Shown here: one piece after another, positions 7,644 to 15,037 of the stretch | Position numbering within the stretch: the stretch's first letter is position 1 | How the letters are laid out: each line of letters opens with the position of its first letter | DNA from: Pseudonocardia sp. CNS-139 | GTDB lineage: Bacteria > Actinomycetota > Actinomycetes > Mycobacteriales > Pseudonocardiaceae | Length of the DNA stretch: 33,274 bases | Assembly: GCA_001942415.1 (NCBI GenBank) | Contig: MKJX01000227.1 | Span: 1 to 33,274 of the forward strand | Reading direction: 5' to 3' | Notes under the pieces: model-generated | Seen by the model: only the letters and a program-made list of their open reading frames with translations | The model's database searches: none | What the model was told of the DNA's origin: nothing | Program-made: the position numbers and the translations under genes

Positions 7644-8833
7644 GTGACCGCCACCCTGGACCTCTTCGACGGCGCCTTCTGGCGTGACCCCTACCCGGCC
7701 TACAGCGAGCTGAGGACCACCGAGCCCGTGCGTACGGTGACGCGCCCCGACGGCACCGTCTGGATCCTCGCCCGCCACGCCGACGTCCGGGCGGCGCTCG
7801 CCGACCCCCGGCTGAGCAAGGACTGGCGCTACACGCTGCCGCCGGAGGAGCGGGCGGCCGCGATGACGCGCGGATGATCCCGATGATGCTGCTGATGGAC
7901 CCGCCGGGGCACACGCGGCTGCGCAAGCTCGTCTCGCGCACGTTCACCGTGCGGCGGATGGAGGAGCTGCGCCCGCGCGTCGGCGAGATCGCCGACGAGC
8001 TGCTCGACGCCCTGCCGCCGGCCGGCCGCGTCGACCTGATGGCCGAGTACGCGTTCCTGCTGCCGGTGTTCGTGATCTGCGAGCTGCTCGGCGTGCCGGC
8101 CGAGGACCGCGACGACTTCGCGGGCTGGTCCAACACGATGGTGGACAACCAGTCGGCGGAGGCGTCGGGCGCGGCGATGGTCGCGCTGACCGACTACCTC
8201 AAGGACCTCATCGAGAAGCGGCGCGAGAAGCCGGACGGCGCGCTGATCAGCGACCTGATCCTGGTGGCCGACGACGGCGACCGGCTCTCGCAGGAGGAGC
8301 TGGTGGCGATGGCGATGATGCTGCTCATCGCCGGCCACGAGACCACCGTCAACCTCATCGGCAACGGCGTGCTCGCGCTGCTCACCCACCCCGAGCAGCG
8401 CGCGCAGCTGCAGGCGCGGCCGGAGCTGCTGCCCTCGGCCGTGGAGGAGTTCCTGCGGTGGGACTCGCCGGTGCACAGCACCCCGGTCCGGTTCGCCGCC
8501 GAGGACGTCGAGTACTCGGGTGTGACGATCCCGGCCCGGTCGGTCGTCACGCTCTCGCTGGCCGCCGCCAACCGCGACCCGGAGCGCTTCGCGGACGCCG
8601 CGGACCTGCGCGTCGACCGGGACGCCGCCGGGCACGTCGCGTTCGGGCACGGGCTGCACCACTGCCTCGGCGCCCAGCTCGCGCGCATCGAGGGCCAGGA
8701 GGCGATCGGCACGCTGCTCGCCCGCCGCCCGGAGCTGGCGCTGGCCGCCGACCCCGCCGAGCTGGTCTACCGGCGCTCCACGCTGGTCCGCGGCCTCACC
8801 GAACTCCCTGTGGACCTCGGGCCGTCGGCGTAG
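7644..8833 (+). CDS. Cytochrome P450 (one frameshift)
   Basis: About 397 residues from GTG 7644, with AAGGAG 4 nt upstream. The family marks are in order: FWRDPYPAYSELR at the N-terminus, MDPPGHTRLRKLVSRTFT (C-helix region), LLIAGHETTVNLIGNG (I-helix oxygen-binding A-G-x-E-T), AVEEFLRWDSPVH (E-x-x-R), and FGHGLHHCLGAQLARIE (haem-ligating Cys). The pattern resembles the soluble CYP107-like bacterial group that takes electrons from ferredoxin. One base is missing near 7877 (AAMTRG|MIPMMLL); one more G in the CGCGG run joins the frames. The candidate operator at 7607 precedes it and a PcaB-like gene follows 30 bp later. The substrate cannot be inferred. Confidence 0.92.
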
Positions 8834-8850
8834 GAGCAGCAGCCGGGACG

Positions 8851-8856
8851 TAGCGT
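8851..8856 (+). promoter_or_regulatory. -10 box TAGCGT, leaderless promoter
   Basis: TAGCGT ends 7 nt before ATG 8864. The lyase gene may therefore have its own leaderless promoter as well as read-through from the P450 gene. Confidence 0.45.
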
Positions 8857-8863
8857 TCCGGCC

Positions 8864-9995
8864 ATGGTCAGTGCGCTGTTCGACCCGCTCTTCGGGGCCG
8901 ACCGGGCGGCCGCCCGGCTCGATGACGCCTCCTGGGTGGCGGCGCTGGTCGCCGTCGAGGTGGCGCTGGTGCGGGCGGCCGCCCAGCACGGCGTGGTGCC
9001 GGCCGCCGACGCCGACCGGATCGAGGCGGCGGCCGCCGATCTGGAGGTCGACCCGGCCGCACTGGGCCGGGCCGCCGTGGAGGGCGGCAACCCGGTGATC
9101 CCGCTGGTCCGGATGCTGCGTGCGGCCGCGGGCCCGGCCGGGCCGTCCGTGCACCCGGGCGCGACCAGCCAGGACGTCATGGACACGGCGGCCGTGCTGC
9201 TCGTCGGGTGGGCCGGTGAGGTGGTGCTCGACGACCTGCGCGGCGCCGCCGACGCCGCCGCGGCGCTCGCCCGGGCGCACCGCACCACGCCGATGATCGC
9301 GCGCACGCTCGGCCAGCAGGCCCTGCCGACGACGTTCGGGCTGGTCGGGGCCGGGTGGTGTGCCGGGCGTGGACCGGGCCCGCACGGGCCTCTCCGGCGT
9401 GCTGGCCGCGCTGCCGGTGCAGCTCGGCGGGGCCGCCGGGACGCTCGCGGCGCTGCACCCGCACGGCCCGGCCGTCGCGACGTCGCTGGCCCGGGCGCTG
9501 CGGCTCGCGGACGCCGTCCAGTGGCACACCGAGCGCACCCGCATCGGCGAGCTGGCCGGGGCGCTCGCGGTGGCCGCCGGGGCCTGCGCCAAACCCGCGA
9601 CCGACGTCGTGCTGCTCGCCGGCACCGAGCTCGGCGAGGTGTCCGAGGCGGCGCCCGGTGACTCGTCGTCGATGCCGCACAAGCGCAACCCGATCGCCGC
9701 GATCACCGCCCGGGGCGCGGCGCGGCGCGCCCCCGGGCTCGCGGCCACCCTGCTCGCCGCGGCCGACCACGAGCACCAGCGCGCGGCCGGCCCCTGGCAC
9801 GCCGAGTGGCAGACCCTCACCGACCTGCTCTGCGCCACCGGCGGCGCCGCGGCCCGGCTGCGCACGTCACTGGAGGGCCTGGCCGTCCACCCCGACCGCA
9901 TGGCCGCCAACCTCGCCCTGACCAGCGCAACCACCGAGTCGGTAGGCCACGCCCCCGACCTCGTCGACCACCTCCTGACCGACCGCCCCACCTGA
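8864..9995 (+). CDS. pcaB: 3-carboxy-cis,cis-muconate cycloisomerase-like lyase (one frameshift)
   Basis: About 377 residues of the fumarase/argininosuccinate lyase superfamily. GGNPVIPLVRMLRAA and VHPGATSQDVMDTAAVLL match conserved regions 1 and 2. GDSSSMPHKRNPIAAI is the class signature with the flexible catalytic loop. The N-terminal FDPLFG and short length point to PcaB of the protocatechuate branch of the beta-ketoadipate pathway rather than adenylosuccinate lyase. The frames AGWCAG and VDRARTGLSGVLAAL are offset near 9362 (one base gained or two lost). No pcaGH, pcaD or pcaC gene is nearby, so the copy is isolated; a related lyase of other specificity remains possible. It ends immediately before the 22-bp repeat array. 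Confidence 0.82.
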
Positions 9996-9996
9996 C

Positions 9997-10260
9997 ACGC
10001 GACTCGCGCGCACTTTTCCCGCGACTCGCGCGCACCCAGAGCCCGACTCGCGCGCAGCCAGGCCCCGACTCGCGGAGGTTCGGGGGCTCCCCCGCGCGAG
10101 TCGGGGCGTGAGTGCACGCGAGTCGCGCGCTGAACGCACGCGAGTCGCGGGCTGGGCGTACGCGAGTCGCGGTGTGGGCGCGCGCGAGTCGCGGGCTGAG
10201 TGCACGCGAGTCGCTGGATTGGCGCGCGCGAGTTGCTGGATTGGTGGGCGCGAGTTGCCG
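9997..10260. repeat. 22-bp phased repeat array with internal orientation switch (4+8 units)
   Basis: ACTCGCG cores start at 10002, 10024, 10046 and 10068. The reverse complement CGCGAGT starts at 10095, 10117, 10139, 10161, 10183, 10205, 10227 and 10249. Every step within each half is exactly 22 bp. The typical unit is GACTCGCGCGCACCCAGG plus a few variable bases. The switch at 10075-10094 is itself hairpin-like (GGGGGCTCCCCC). The last three units drift (GAGTCGCTGG, GAGTTGCTGG, GAGTTGCCG). The array fills the gap between the lyase gene and the promoter of the SPFH gene, both on the plus strand, so it is not a simple convergent terminator. Confidence 0.93.
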
Positions 10261-10317
10261 TCCGGCGGCCTACCATCGGGGGTGCGGCGTGGCCCGTTCC
10301 GACGAAGGAGGCGGCCC

Positions 10318-11218
10318 GTGCTCGCCACCGTGGTCATCATCGTTGTCCTGCTCGCCGTGCTGCTGCCGGCCACCAGCCTGCGGATGGTCCAGCAGTACCA
10401 GCGCGGCGTGGTCCTGCGCTTCGGGCGGCTGCTGCCCGAGGTCCGCCCGCCCGGCCTGCACGCGATCGTCCCGGTCGCCGACCGGATGGTGAAGGTGCCG
10501 GTCCAGACCGTGGTCATGGAGGTGCCCCCGCAGCGCCATCACCCGCGACAACGTCACGCTCAGCGTCGACGCCGTCGTCTACTTCCGGGTGGTCGACCCG
10601 GCCAAGGCGGTCGTCAACGTCGAGAACTACCTCGGCGCGGTCTCGCAGGTCGCGCGGACCTCGCTGCGCTCGGTGATCGGCCGGGCCGATCTCGACACCA
10701 TGCTGTCCGACCGCGAGCGGGTCAACGCCGAGCTGCGCGCCGTCATCGACACCCCCACCGAGGAGTGGGGGGTCAGCGTCGACCGGGTCGAGATCAAGGA
10801 CATCGCGCTCCCGGAGGGGATGCGCCGGGCGATGGCGCACCAGGCCGAGGCCGAGCGCGACCGCCGGGCCCGGGTGATCGCGGCCGACGGCGAGTACCAG
10901 GCGTCGGCCCGGCTGGCCGAGGCGGCGCGGGTGATGGCCGACACCCCCGGCGCGCTGCAGCTGCGCATGCTGCAGACCGTCGGCGACGTCGCGTCGGAGC
11001 AGAACAGCACGATCGTGATGCCGCTGCCGGTGGAGCTGCTGCGGTTCTTCGAGCGGGGCGGGAACGCGCCGGCCGCCGTGCCGGCCGAGCGGCCGAAGCC
11101 GTTCGAGCCCCCGGAGCCGTTCGAGCCGAAGCCGTTCGAGCCGCCCGAGCCGTTCGAGTCGCCTGCACCGTCGGAGGACGGCGCGCTCACCACAGATCGC
11201 GCGGCAGATCCTCGGTGA
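10318..11218 (+). CDS. SPFH/band-7 (slipin-like) membrane protein (one frameshift)
   Basis: About 300 residues from GTG 10318, with AAGGAGG 6 nt upstream and a possible -10 TACCAT at 10271-10276. An N-terminal membrane anchor (LATVVIIVVLLAVLLPATSL) is followed by RMVQQYQRGVVLRFGRLLPE and PPGLHAIVPVADRMVKV, the start of the SPFH domain. After a break near 10533 come ITRDNVTLSVDAVVYFRVVD, VARTSLRSVIGRADLDTMLS and the coiled-coil MRRAMAHQAEAERDRRARVI. The tail has a tandem repeat PFEPPEPFEPKPFEPPEPF, encoded by direct repeats at about 11098-11160. Slipins organise membrane microdomains; partners are often NfeD proteins, but none is present here. The 3' end overlaps the opposing DUF1707 gene by 32 bp. 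Confidence 0.88.
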
Positions 11219-11372
11219 CCTCGGCCAGCTCCGCGCGGGTGCGCGCGGCGTAGACGGCACGCGTGCGCTCGTCGAACTCGGAGATCGTCAGCCGCCCGTC
11301 CCGCAGGGCCCGTCCGAGCCTGCGGACCACGGACTCGCGTTCGGCGTCCGAGATGCGCACGTGGCCAGGCAC
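11187..11372 (-). CDS. DUF1707 domain protein
   Basis: A 61-residue protein from GTG 11372: RISDAERESVVRRLGRALRD, GRLTISEFDERTRAVYAART, ELAEVTEDLPRDLW. This is the whole DUF1707 domain (R-SDAERE, G-L---EF-ER---A-AA-T--EL--L--DLP), a short actinobacterial module often fused to membrane segments; here it stands alone. The start is chosen because TATCCT lies 6 nt upstream in leaderless geometry; an upstream GTG at 11411 would add 13 residues that do not fit the family. It diverges from the HTH_42 gene, and its end overlaps the SPFH gene. Function unknown. Confidence 0.85.
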   Translation of the reverse strand: MPGHVRISDAERESVVRRLGRALRDGRLTISEFDERTRAVYAARTRAELAEVTEDLPRDLW

Positions 11373-11378
11373 GGACCG

Positions 11379-11384
11379 AGGATA
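11379..11384 (-). promoter_or_regulatory. -10 box TATCCT for the DUF1707 gene
   Basis: On the minus strand TATCCT is 6 nt before GTG 11372, which supports the shorter leaderless start. Confidence 0.5.
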
Positions 11385-11420
11385 GGACGAACTGTCGGTG
11401 CGGCGGGGCACACTGCCCGC

Positions 11421-12474
11421 ATGGGCGAGCGTGTGCTGACCACCCGGGAGCTCAACCGGGCCGTGCTCGCGCGCAGCTCCTGCTGGAGCGCGCGCACCTC
11501 GCGCCCGAGCACGCCGCCGCGCGCGTCGCGGGCCTGCAGACGCAGTACGCGCCGTCGGGCTACGTCGGGATGTGGTCGCGGCTGGCCGGGTTCGAGCGCC
11601 CGGCGCTCACGGACGCGCTGCTCAGCGGCCGGGTGGTGCAGGCGTGGATGATGCGCAGCACCATCCACATGGTCGCGGCCGCGGACTACTGGCCGTTCAC
11701 GGAGGCCGTGCGCACGTCGCGCCGGGAGCTGTTCCTGCGCGCGGTGCCGGCGGTCGGCGAGGCCGCCGTGAAGGGCGCGGCCGAGGCCGTGCGCGTCCAC
11801 CTCGCCGACGGCCCGCGCAAGCAGGCCGAGATCCAGAAGCTGCTGGCCGCCGACGGGTTCGCGCGTGAGGTCTGGACGGGCGTGCAGCTCTGGGCCGACC
11901 TGGTGCGCGTCCCGCCGGCCGGCACGTGGGCCACCCCGCGGGCGCACGTCTACGGGCTGGCGGAGCACACCGTCCCGCCGCCCCGGCGGGCGCTGCCCGA
12001 GGAGGAGGCGCGGGAGCTGCTCGCCGCGCGTTACCTGCGCGCGTTCGGCCCGGCGTCGGCCGGCGACGTCGCGTCGTTCTGCGGCTGGTCGGTCACGGCC
12101 GCCAGGGCCGTGCTAGCGCGGATCGAGCTGCGCCGGTTCCGCGACGAGCGCGGTGGTGAGCTGCTGGACCTGCCGGACGGCCCGCTGCCCGGTGCCGACG
12201 CGCCCGCGCGGTGCGGTTCCTGGGTCAGTGGGACGCGAACCTGCTGGTGCACGCCCGGCGCGCGCAGATCCTGCCGGAGGAGCACCGGAAGAAGGTGTTC
12301 GCCACGTCGATGCCGCAGTCGGTGCCGACGTTCCTGGTGGACGGGCAGGTCGCGGGCACGTGGCGGTGTGCGGACGGCGTGGTCCGGTGCGAGCCGTTCC
12401 ACGACCTGGCGCCGGGGGCCGCCGCCGCTGTGGCCGAGGAGGCCGAGCGGCTGGCGGCGTTCCACGCGGACTAG
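11421..12474 (+). CDS. Winged-helix DNA-binding (HTH_42/YcaQ-type) protein (frameshifted)
   Basis: About 351 residues from ATG 11421: GERVLTTRELNRAVLARS, then after a one-base loss near 11478 LLERAHLAPEHAAARVAGLQ and TQYAPSGYVGMWSRLAGFER. LSGRVVQAWMMRSTIHMVAA is typical of this family. After a second loss near 12212 the end reads VRFLGQWDANLLVHARRAQI and LPEEHRKKVFATSMPQSVPT. The family (PF06224) includes E. coli YcaQ and AlkX-like enzymes acting on interstrand crosslinks, but most actinobacterial members are uncharacterised. No catalytic residues are assigned here. The gene is transcribed away from DUF1707 and stops just before the small membrane-protein gene on the other strand. Confidence 0.83.
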
Positions 12475-12485
12475 AAACGGAGGGA

Positions 12486-12659
12486 TCAGGGCAGCCGCAC
12501 GTCCGACTCCGCGTAGTCGCACATCGCGCGCAGCTCGTCGAGCTGGCGTTCGCGGTCGCGGTCGGCGGGGGCGGGGGTCAGGAGGGGGCTCGACGGGCGC
12601 ACGATCGAGAGGGTGACGAGGGCCGCCACGACGAGCAGGACGATGATCGCGGTAACCAT
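12486..12659 (-). CDS. Small single-pass membrane protein
   Basis: ATG 12659 to TGA 12486 gives 57 residues: MVTAIIVLLVVAALVTLSIV, a basic/proline linker, then the acidic tail RDRERQLDELRAMCDYAESD ending VRLP. One N-terminal transmembrane helix with a charged cytoplasmic tail is predicted by eye. GGAGAA lies 8 nt upstream of the ATG. The gene diverges from the GlxA-type regulator, and the shared 85-bp region carries the palindromes listed at 12687. That arrangement suggests the regulator may control it. No family is recognised. Confidence 0.6.
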   Translation of the reverse strand: MVTAIIVLLVVAALVTLSIVRPSSPLLTPAPADRDRERQLDELRAMCDYAESDVRLP

Positions 12660-12686
12660 GGCAGAAATTCTCCGACCGCGAACTTC

Positions 12687-12732
12687 CTGCCACCAGTGGC
12701 AGAACCGACTATCCGTGTAAAAATGCTGCCAC
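12687..12732. promoter_or_regulatory. CTGCCAC-CA-GTGGCAG operator with an extra half-site
   Basis: A perfect 7-bp inverted repeat at 12687-12702 is followed by another CTGCCAC half-site at 12726-12732, touching the -10 box TACACT (12733-12738) of the regulator gene. A further TGGCAG lies at 12659-12664, at the start codon of the divergent small membrane gene. Repression of both genes by the adjacent AraC-type regulator is a reasonable inference. Confidence 0.55.
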
Positions 12733-12738
12733 TACACT
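12733..12738 (+). promoter_or_regulatory. -10 box TACACT, leaderless promoter
   Basis: TACACT is 6 nt before GTG 12745, with no SD between them. Confidence 0.5.
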
Positions 12739-12744
12739 GGCGGC

Positions 12745-13708
12745 GTGCTCAGGACAGTTGCCGCGCTGCTCCTCCCCGAGGTCGCGCCGTTCGAGTTCGG
12801 CACGCTGTGCGAGGTCTTCGGCTCGACCGCACCGAGGACGGCGTGCCCCCGTTCGAGTTCCGGGCGTGTGGCCCGGCCGCCGGCGTGCCGGTGCGCACCA
12901 CCGTCGGGTTCGACGTGGTGCCCACCCACGGGCTGGAGGGGCTGGTCGGCGCCGACCTCGTGGCGGTCTCGGCCACGTGGATGCGCGAGTACCCCGAGGA
13001 CGTGCTCGACGCCGTACGCGCGGCCGCGGCCGCCGGCAGCACGCTGCTGAGCATCTGCTCCGGCGCGTACGTGCTGGGCGCGGCCGGGTTGCTCGACGGC
13101 CGTCCGTGCACCACGCACTGGATGTACACCGACGACCTCGGCCGCCGCTACCCGCTGGCGAAGGTCGACCCGGACGTGCTGTTCGTCGACGACGGGGACC
13201 TGGTCACGAGCGCCGGCACGGCCGCCGGCATCGACGCCTGCCTGCACCTCATCCGCCGCGAGCTGGGCCACAAGGTGGTCAACGCGATCGCCCGGCGGAT
13301 GGTCGTGCCGCCGCAGCGCGAGGGCGGGCAGCGCCAGTACGTCGAGCAGCCGATGCCGGTCTGTCGGGCCGACGGGCTCGCGCCCGTGCTCGACTGGGTG
13401 CTGGAGCACCTCGACGTCGAGCACTCGGTGTCGGACCTCGCGAGCCGCGCCCGCATGTCCGACCGCAGCTTCGCGCGCCGGTTCGTCGCGGAGACCGGCA
13501 CCACGCCGCACAAGTGGCTCACTCTGCAGCGCGTGCTGCGCGCGCAGCGGCTGCTGGAGGACACCGACCTCGGCATCGACGACGTCGCCGCGCGCAGCGG
13601 CTTCGGCAGCGGCGCCTGCTGCGCCACCACTTCCGCAAGGTCGTCGGCGTCGCCCCGGCGGACTACCGCCGCACGTTCACCGACCGCACGGCCGCGGCGG
13701 GCCGCTGA
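12745..13708 (+). CDS. GlxA-type transcriptional regulator: DJ-1/PfpI plus AraC HTH (frameshifted)
   Basis: About 321 residues. The N-terminal half is a DJ-1/PfpI (class I glutamine amidotransferase-like) domain: LLLPEVAPFEFGTLCEVFGS, ADLVAVSATWMREYPEDVLD, LLSICSGAYVLGAAGLLDGR and CTTHWMYTDDL. The C-terminal half is an AraC HTH: DLASRARMSDRSFARRFVAE, GTTPHKWLTLQRVLRAQRLL, DTDLGIDDVAARSGFGSG, then HHFRKVVGVAPADYRRTF. Two one-base losses (about 12824 and 13613) interrupt it; the joined readings FGSDRTEDGV and GALLRHHFRK fit the family. Such regulators sense small ligands through the PfpI-like domain. Palindromes between this gene and the small membrane gene are candidate binding sites. Confidence 0.88.
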
Positions 13709-13719
13709 CCAGGGATGCG

Positions 13720-14817
13720 TCAGACGTCGAGCACGGTCACCGGCACCGTCGGGTCGCCGCTCGCCGCGAGCTGCTCCCGCAGCCGGTCCACCGGCAGCGG
13801 GCGGTTGCGCGTCACGGTCGCCGCGGCGACGCCCGGCAGCGACACGAACGGGTAGACCGCGTCCAGCCCGGCCACCCGCCGGCAGACCTCCTCGCAGAAC
13901 CACAGCACGCGCTCCGGCGCCCACGACGGGAGCACCACGAGGAAGTCGTCGCGGCCGGTCCGCACCACGCGGTCGACGGGCGTGAGCAGGTCCTGCACGC
14001 TGGCCGCGACGCCGCGCAGCGCCGCCAGCTCCGCGCGCAGCCCGTAGCGCGACCGCACGTCGGCGAGCCCGTGCACGCGCAGCAGCGCCAGCCCGATCGG
14101 GAGCGTCCCGGCGCCGAGGCCCCTGGTCCAGCGGTCGAGGAAACGCTCGGTGTGCAGGCCGGTGCGCGGGTCGCGGTCGGCGCTCTGCTCGGTGAGCACG
14201 TCCAGCCGCAGCGCGGCGGCCGTCTGCCGGTGCAGCATCGCGCCGAGCCGGTCGGCGAGGTAGCGCATCGGCTCGGTCCACCAGTCCTGGTCCACCGGCT
14301 CGGGCGCCCGCCGCACGGTGCGCAGCACGCCGTCGATCTCGTCGCGGACGTCGGCCGTCAGCCGCAGCGTCGTCCGCAGCCGCAGCACCTGCTCGTACGC
14401 GTCCTCGCGGCGGAACGACCACGCCCCGTGGAACGTGCGGCCGCCCTCGAGGGTCCGCGCGAGCGGGTCGACCCGTTCCAGGTCGGTCGCGACGAGCGTC
14501 GCGCCGGCCCGCGGCCCGAGCACCGTGACGCTCCACTCGCGGGCCAGCGCGTCCGCGGCGGGAAGCAGCGCGGTCCGCACCCCCGGCGGCACCGGCGGCG
14601 GTGTGTCCTCGGCCACCCCCACCACGGTGACGGCGCCCCGCGCGGCCAGCTCGCCGTAGCGAGCGCTCTCGTGGGCGAAGTAGGACTGCTTCTGGAACAG
14701 GGCCAGCACGACCAGCGGCTCGTCCGGCGGGGCGGCGAGCGCGAACCGCTCGACCATGCGTGAGAGCTCCACGAGCGTGCGCTTCCCGAGGAGCTCGCCC
14801 GGCCCGCTCGTGTCCAC
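13720..14817 (-). CDS. DICT sensory domain protein with degenerate GGDEF domain
   Basis: 365 intact residues. The first ~190 (GKRTLVELSRMVERFALAAP, LVVLALFQKQSYFAHESARY, ARTLEGGRTFHGAWSFRRED) look like a DICT domain, a module found with GGDEF and two-component proteins. The rest has the outline of a GGDEF domain: DPRTGLHTERFLDRWTRGLG replaces D-LTGL-NRR, and VRTGRDDFLVVLPSWAPERV occupies the active-site position, where GGDEF has become GRDDF. Without the two glycines and the D-E-F order it is probably not an active diguanylate cyclase and may sense or bind nucleotide. GTG 14817 follows TACCCT by 8 nt (leaderless). It converges with the GlxA-type gene. Confidence 0.8.
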   Translation of the reverse strand: MDTSGPGELLGKRTLVELSRMVERFALAAPPDEPLVVLALFQKQSYFAHESARYGELAARGAVTVVGVAEDTPPPVPPGVRTALLPAADALAREWSVTVLGPRAGATLVATDLERVDPLARTLEGGRTFHGAWSFRREDAYEQVLRLRTTLRLTADVRDEIDGVLRTVRRAPEPVDQDWWTEPMRYLADRLGAMLHRQTAAALRLDVLTEQSADRDPRTGLHTERFLDRWTRGLGAGTLPIGLALLRVHGLADVRSRYGLRAELAALRGVAASVQDLLTPVDRVVRTGRDDFLVVLPSWAPERVLWFCEEVCRRVAGLDAVYPFVSLPGVAAATVTRNRPLPVDRLREQLAASGDPTVPVTVLDV

Positions 14818-14825
14818 GACGCCGG

Positions 14826-14831
14826 AGGGTA
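14826..14831 (-). promoter_or_regulatory. -10 box TACCCT for the DICT gene
   Basis: TACCCT on the minus strand lies 8 nt before GTG 14817, again in leaderless geometry. Confidence 0.45.
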
Positions 14832-14980
14832 GCGATACACGATCGCAACATGATCTTCGGCCGTGGCGGGCCTATCGCTCGGAAGGAAAGCAGACGGCGC
14901 GCGGAGCGTGACGCGCGTCCTCACGGTCGGCCGGGTGATCGACGTAGGGTCCCCGGCGTGTCCGACGACGTGCGCAAGCC

Positions 14981-15020
14981 GGTCGGGAGCCCCTGCACGG
15001 TGGCAGGATCGGTCCCGACC
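14981..15020 (+). promoter_or_regulatory. Stem-loop in the fprA leader
   Basis: GGTCGGGA (14981-14988) pairs perfectly with TCCCGACC (15013-15020), with an inner CCTG/CAGG pairing at 14992 and 15004. It ends 7 nt before the AGGAG of fprA. TAGGGT at 14945-14950 could be the -10 box. The structure may modulate translation; no known riboswitch class is recognised. Confidence 0.4.
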
Positions 15021-15037
15021 ACACATCAGGAGATGAC

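Noticed and set aside
9997..10260. CRISPR array
   Set aside because: Repeats are a 7-13-bp core at 22-bp period with about 9-bp variable linkers and an orientation flip; there are no long unique spacers, no cas genes and no leader.
7829..10276. An 815-residue minus-strand ORF opposite the P450 and lyase genes
   Set aside because: It is antisense to two well-recognised genes and partly translates the 22-bp array; it arises from GC-rich codon bias.
12153..13985. A 610-residue ORF spanning the HTH_42 end and the GlxA gene
   Set aside because: Only its middle part matches a protein family (GlxA); the rest is out-of-frame, arginine-rich GC translation, joined because the true genes are broken by indels.
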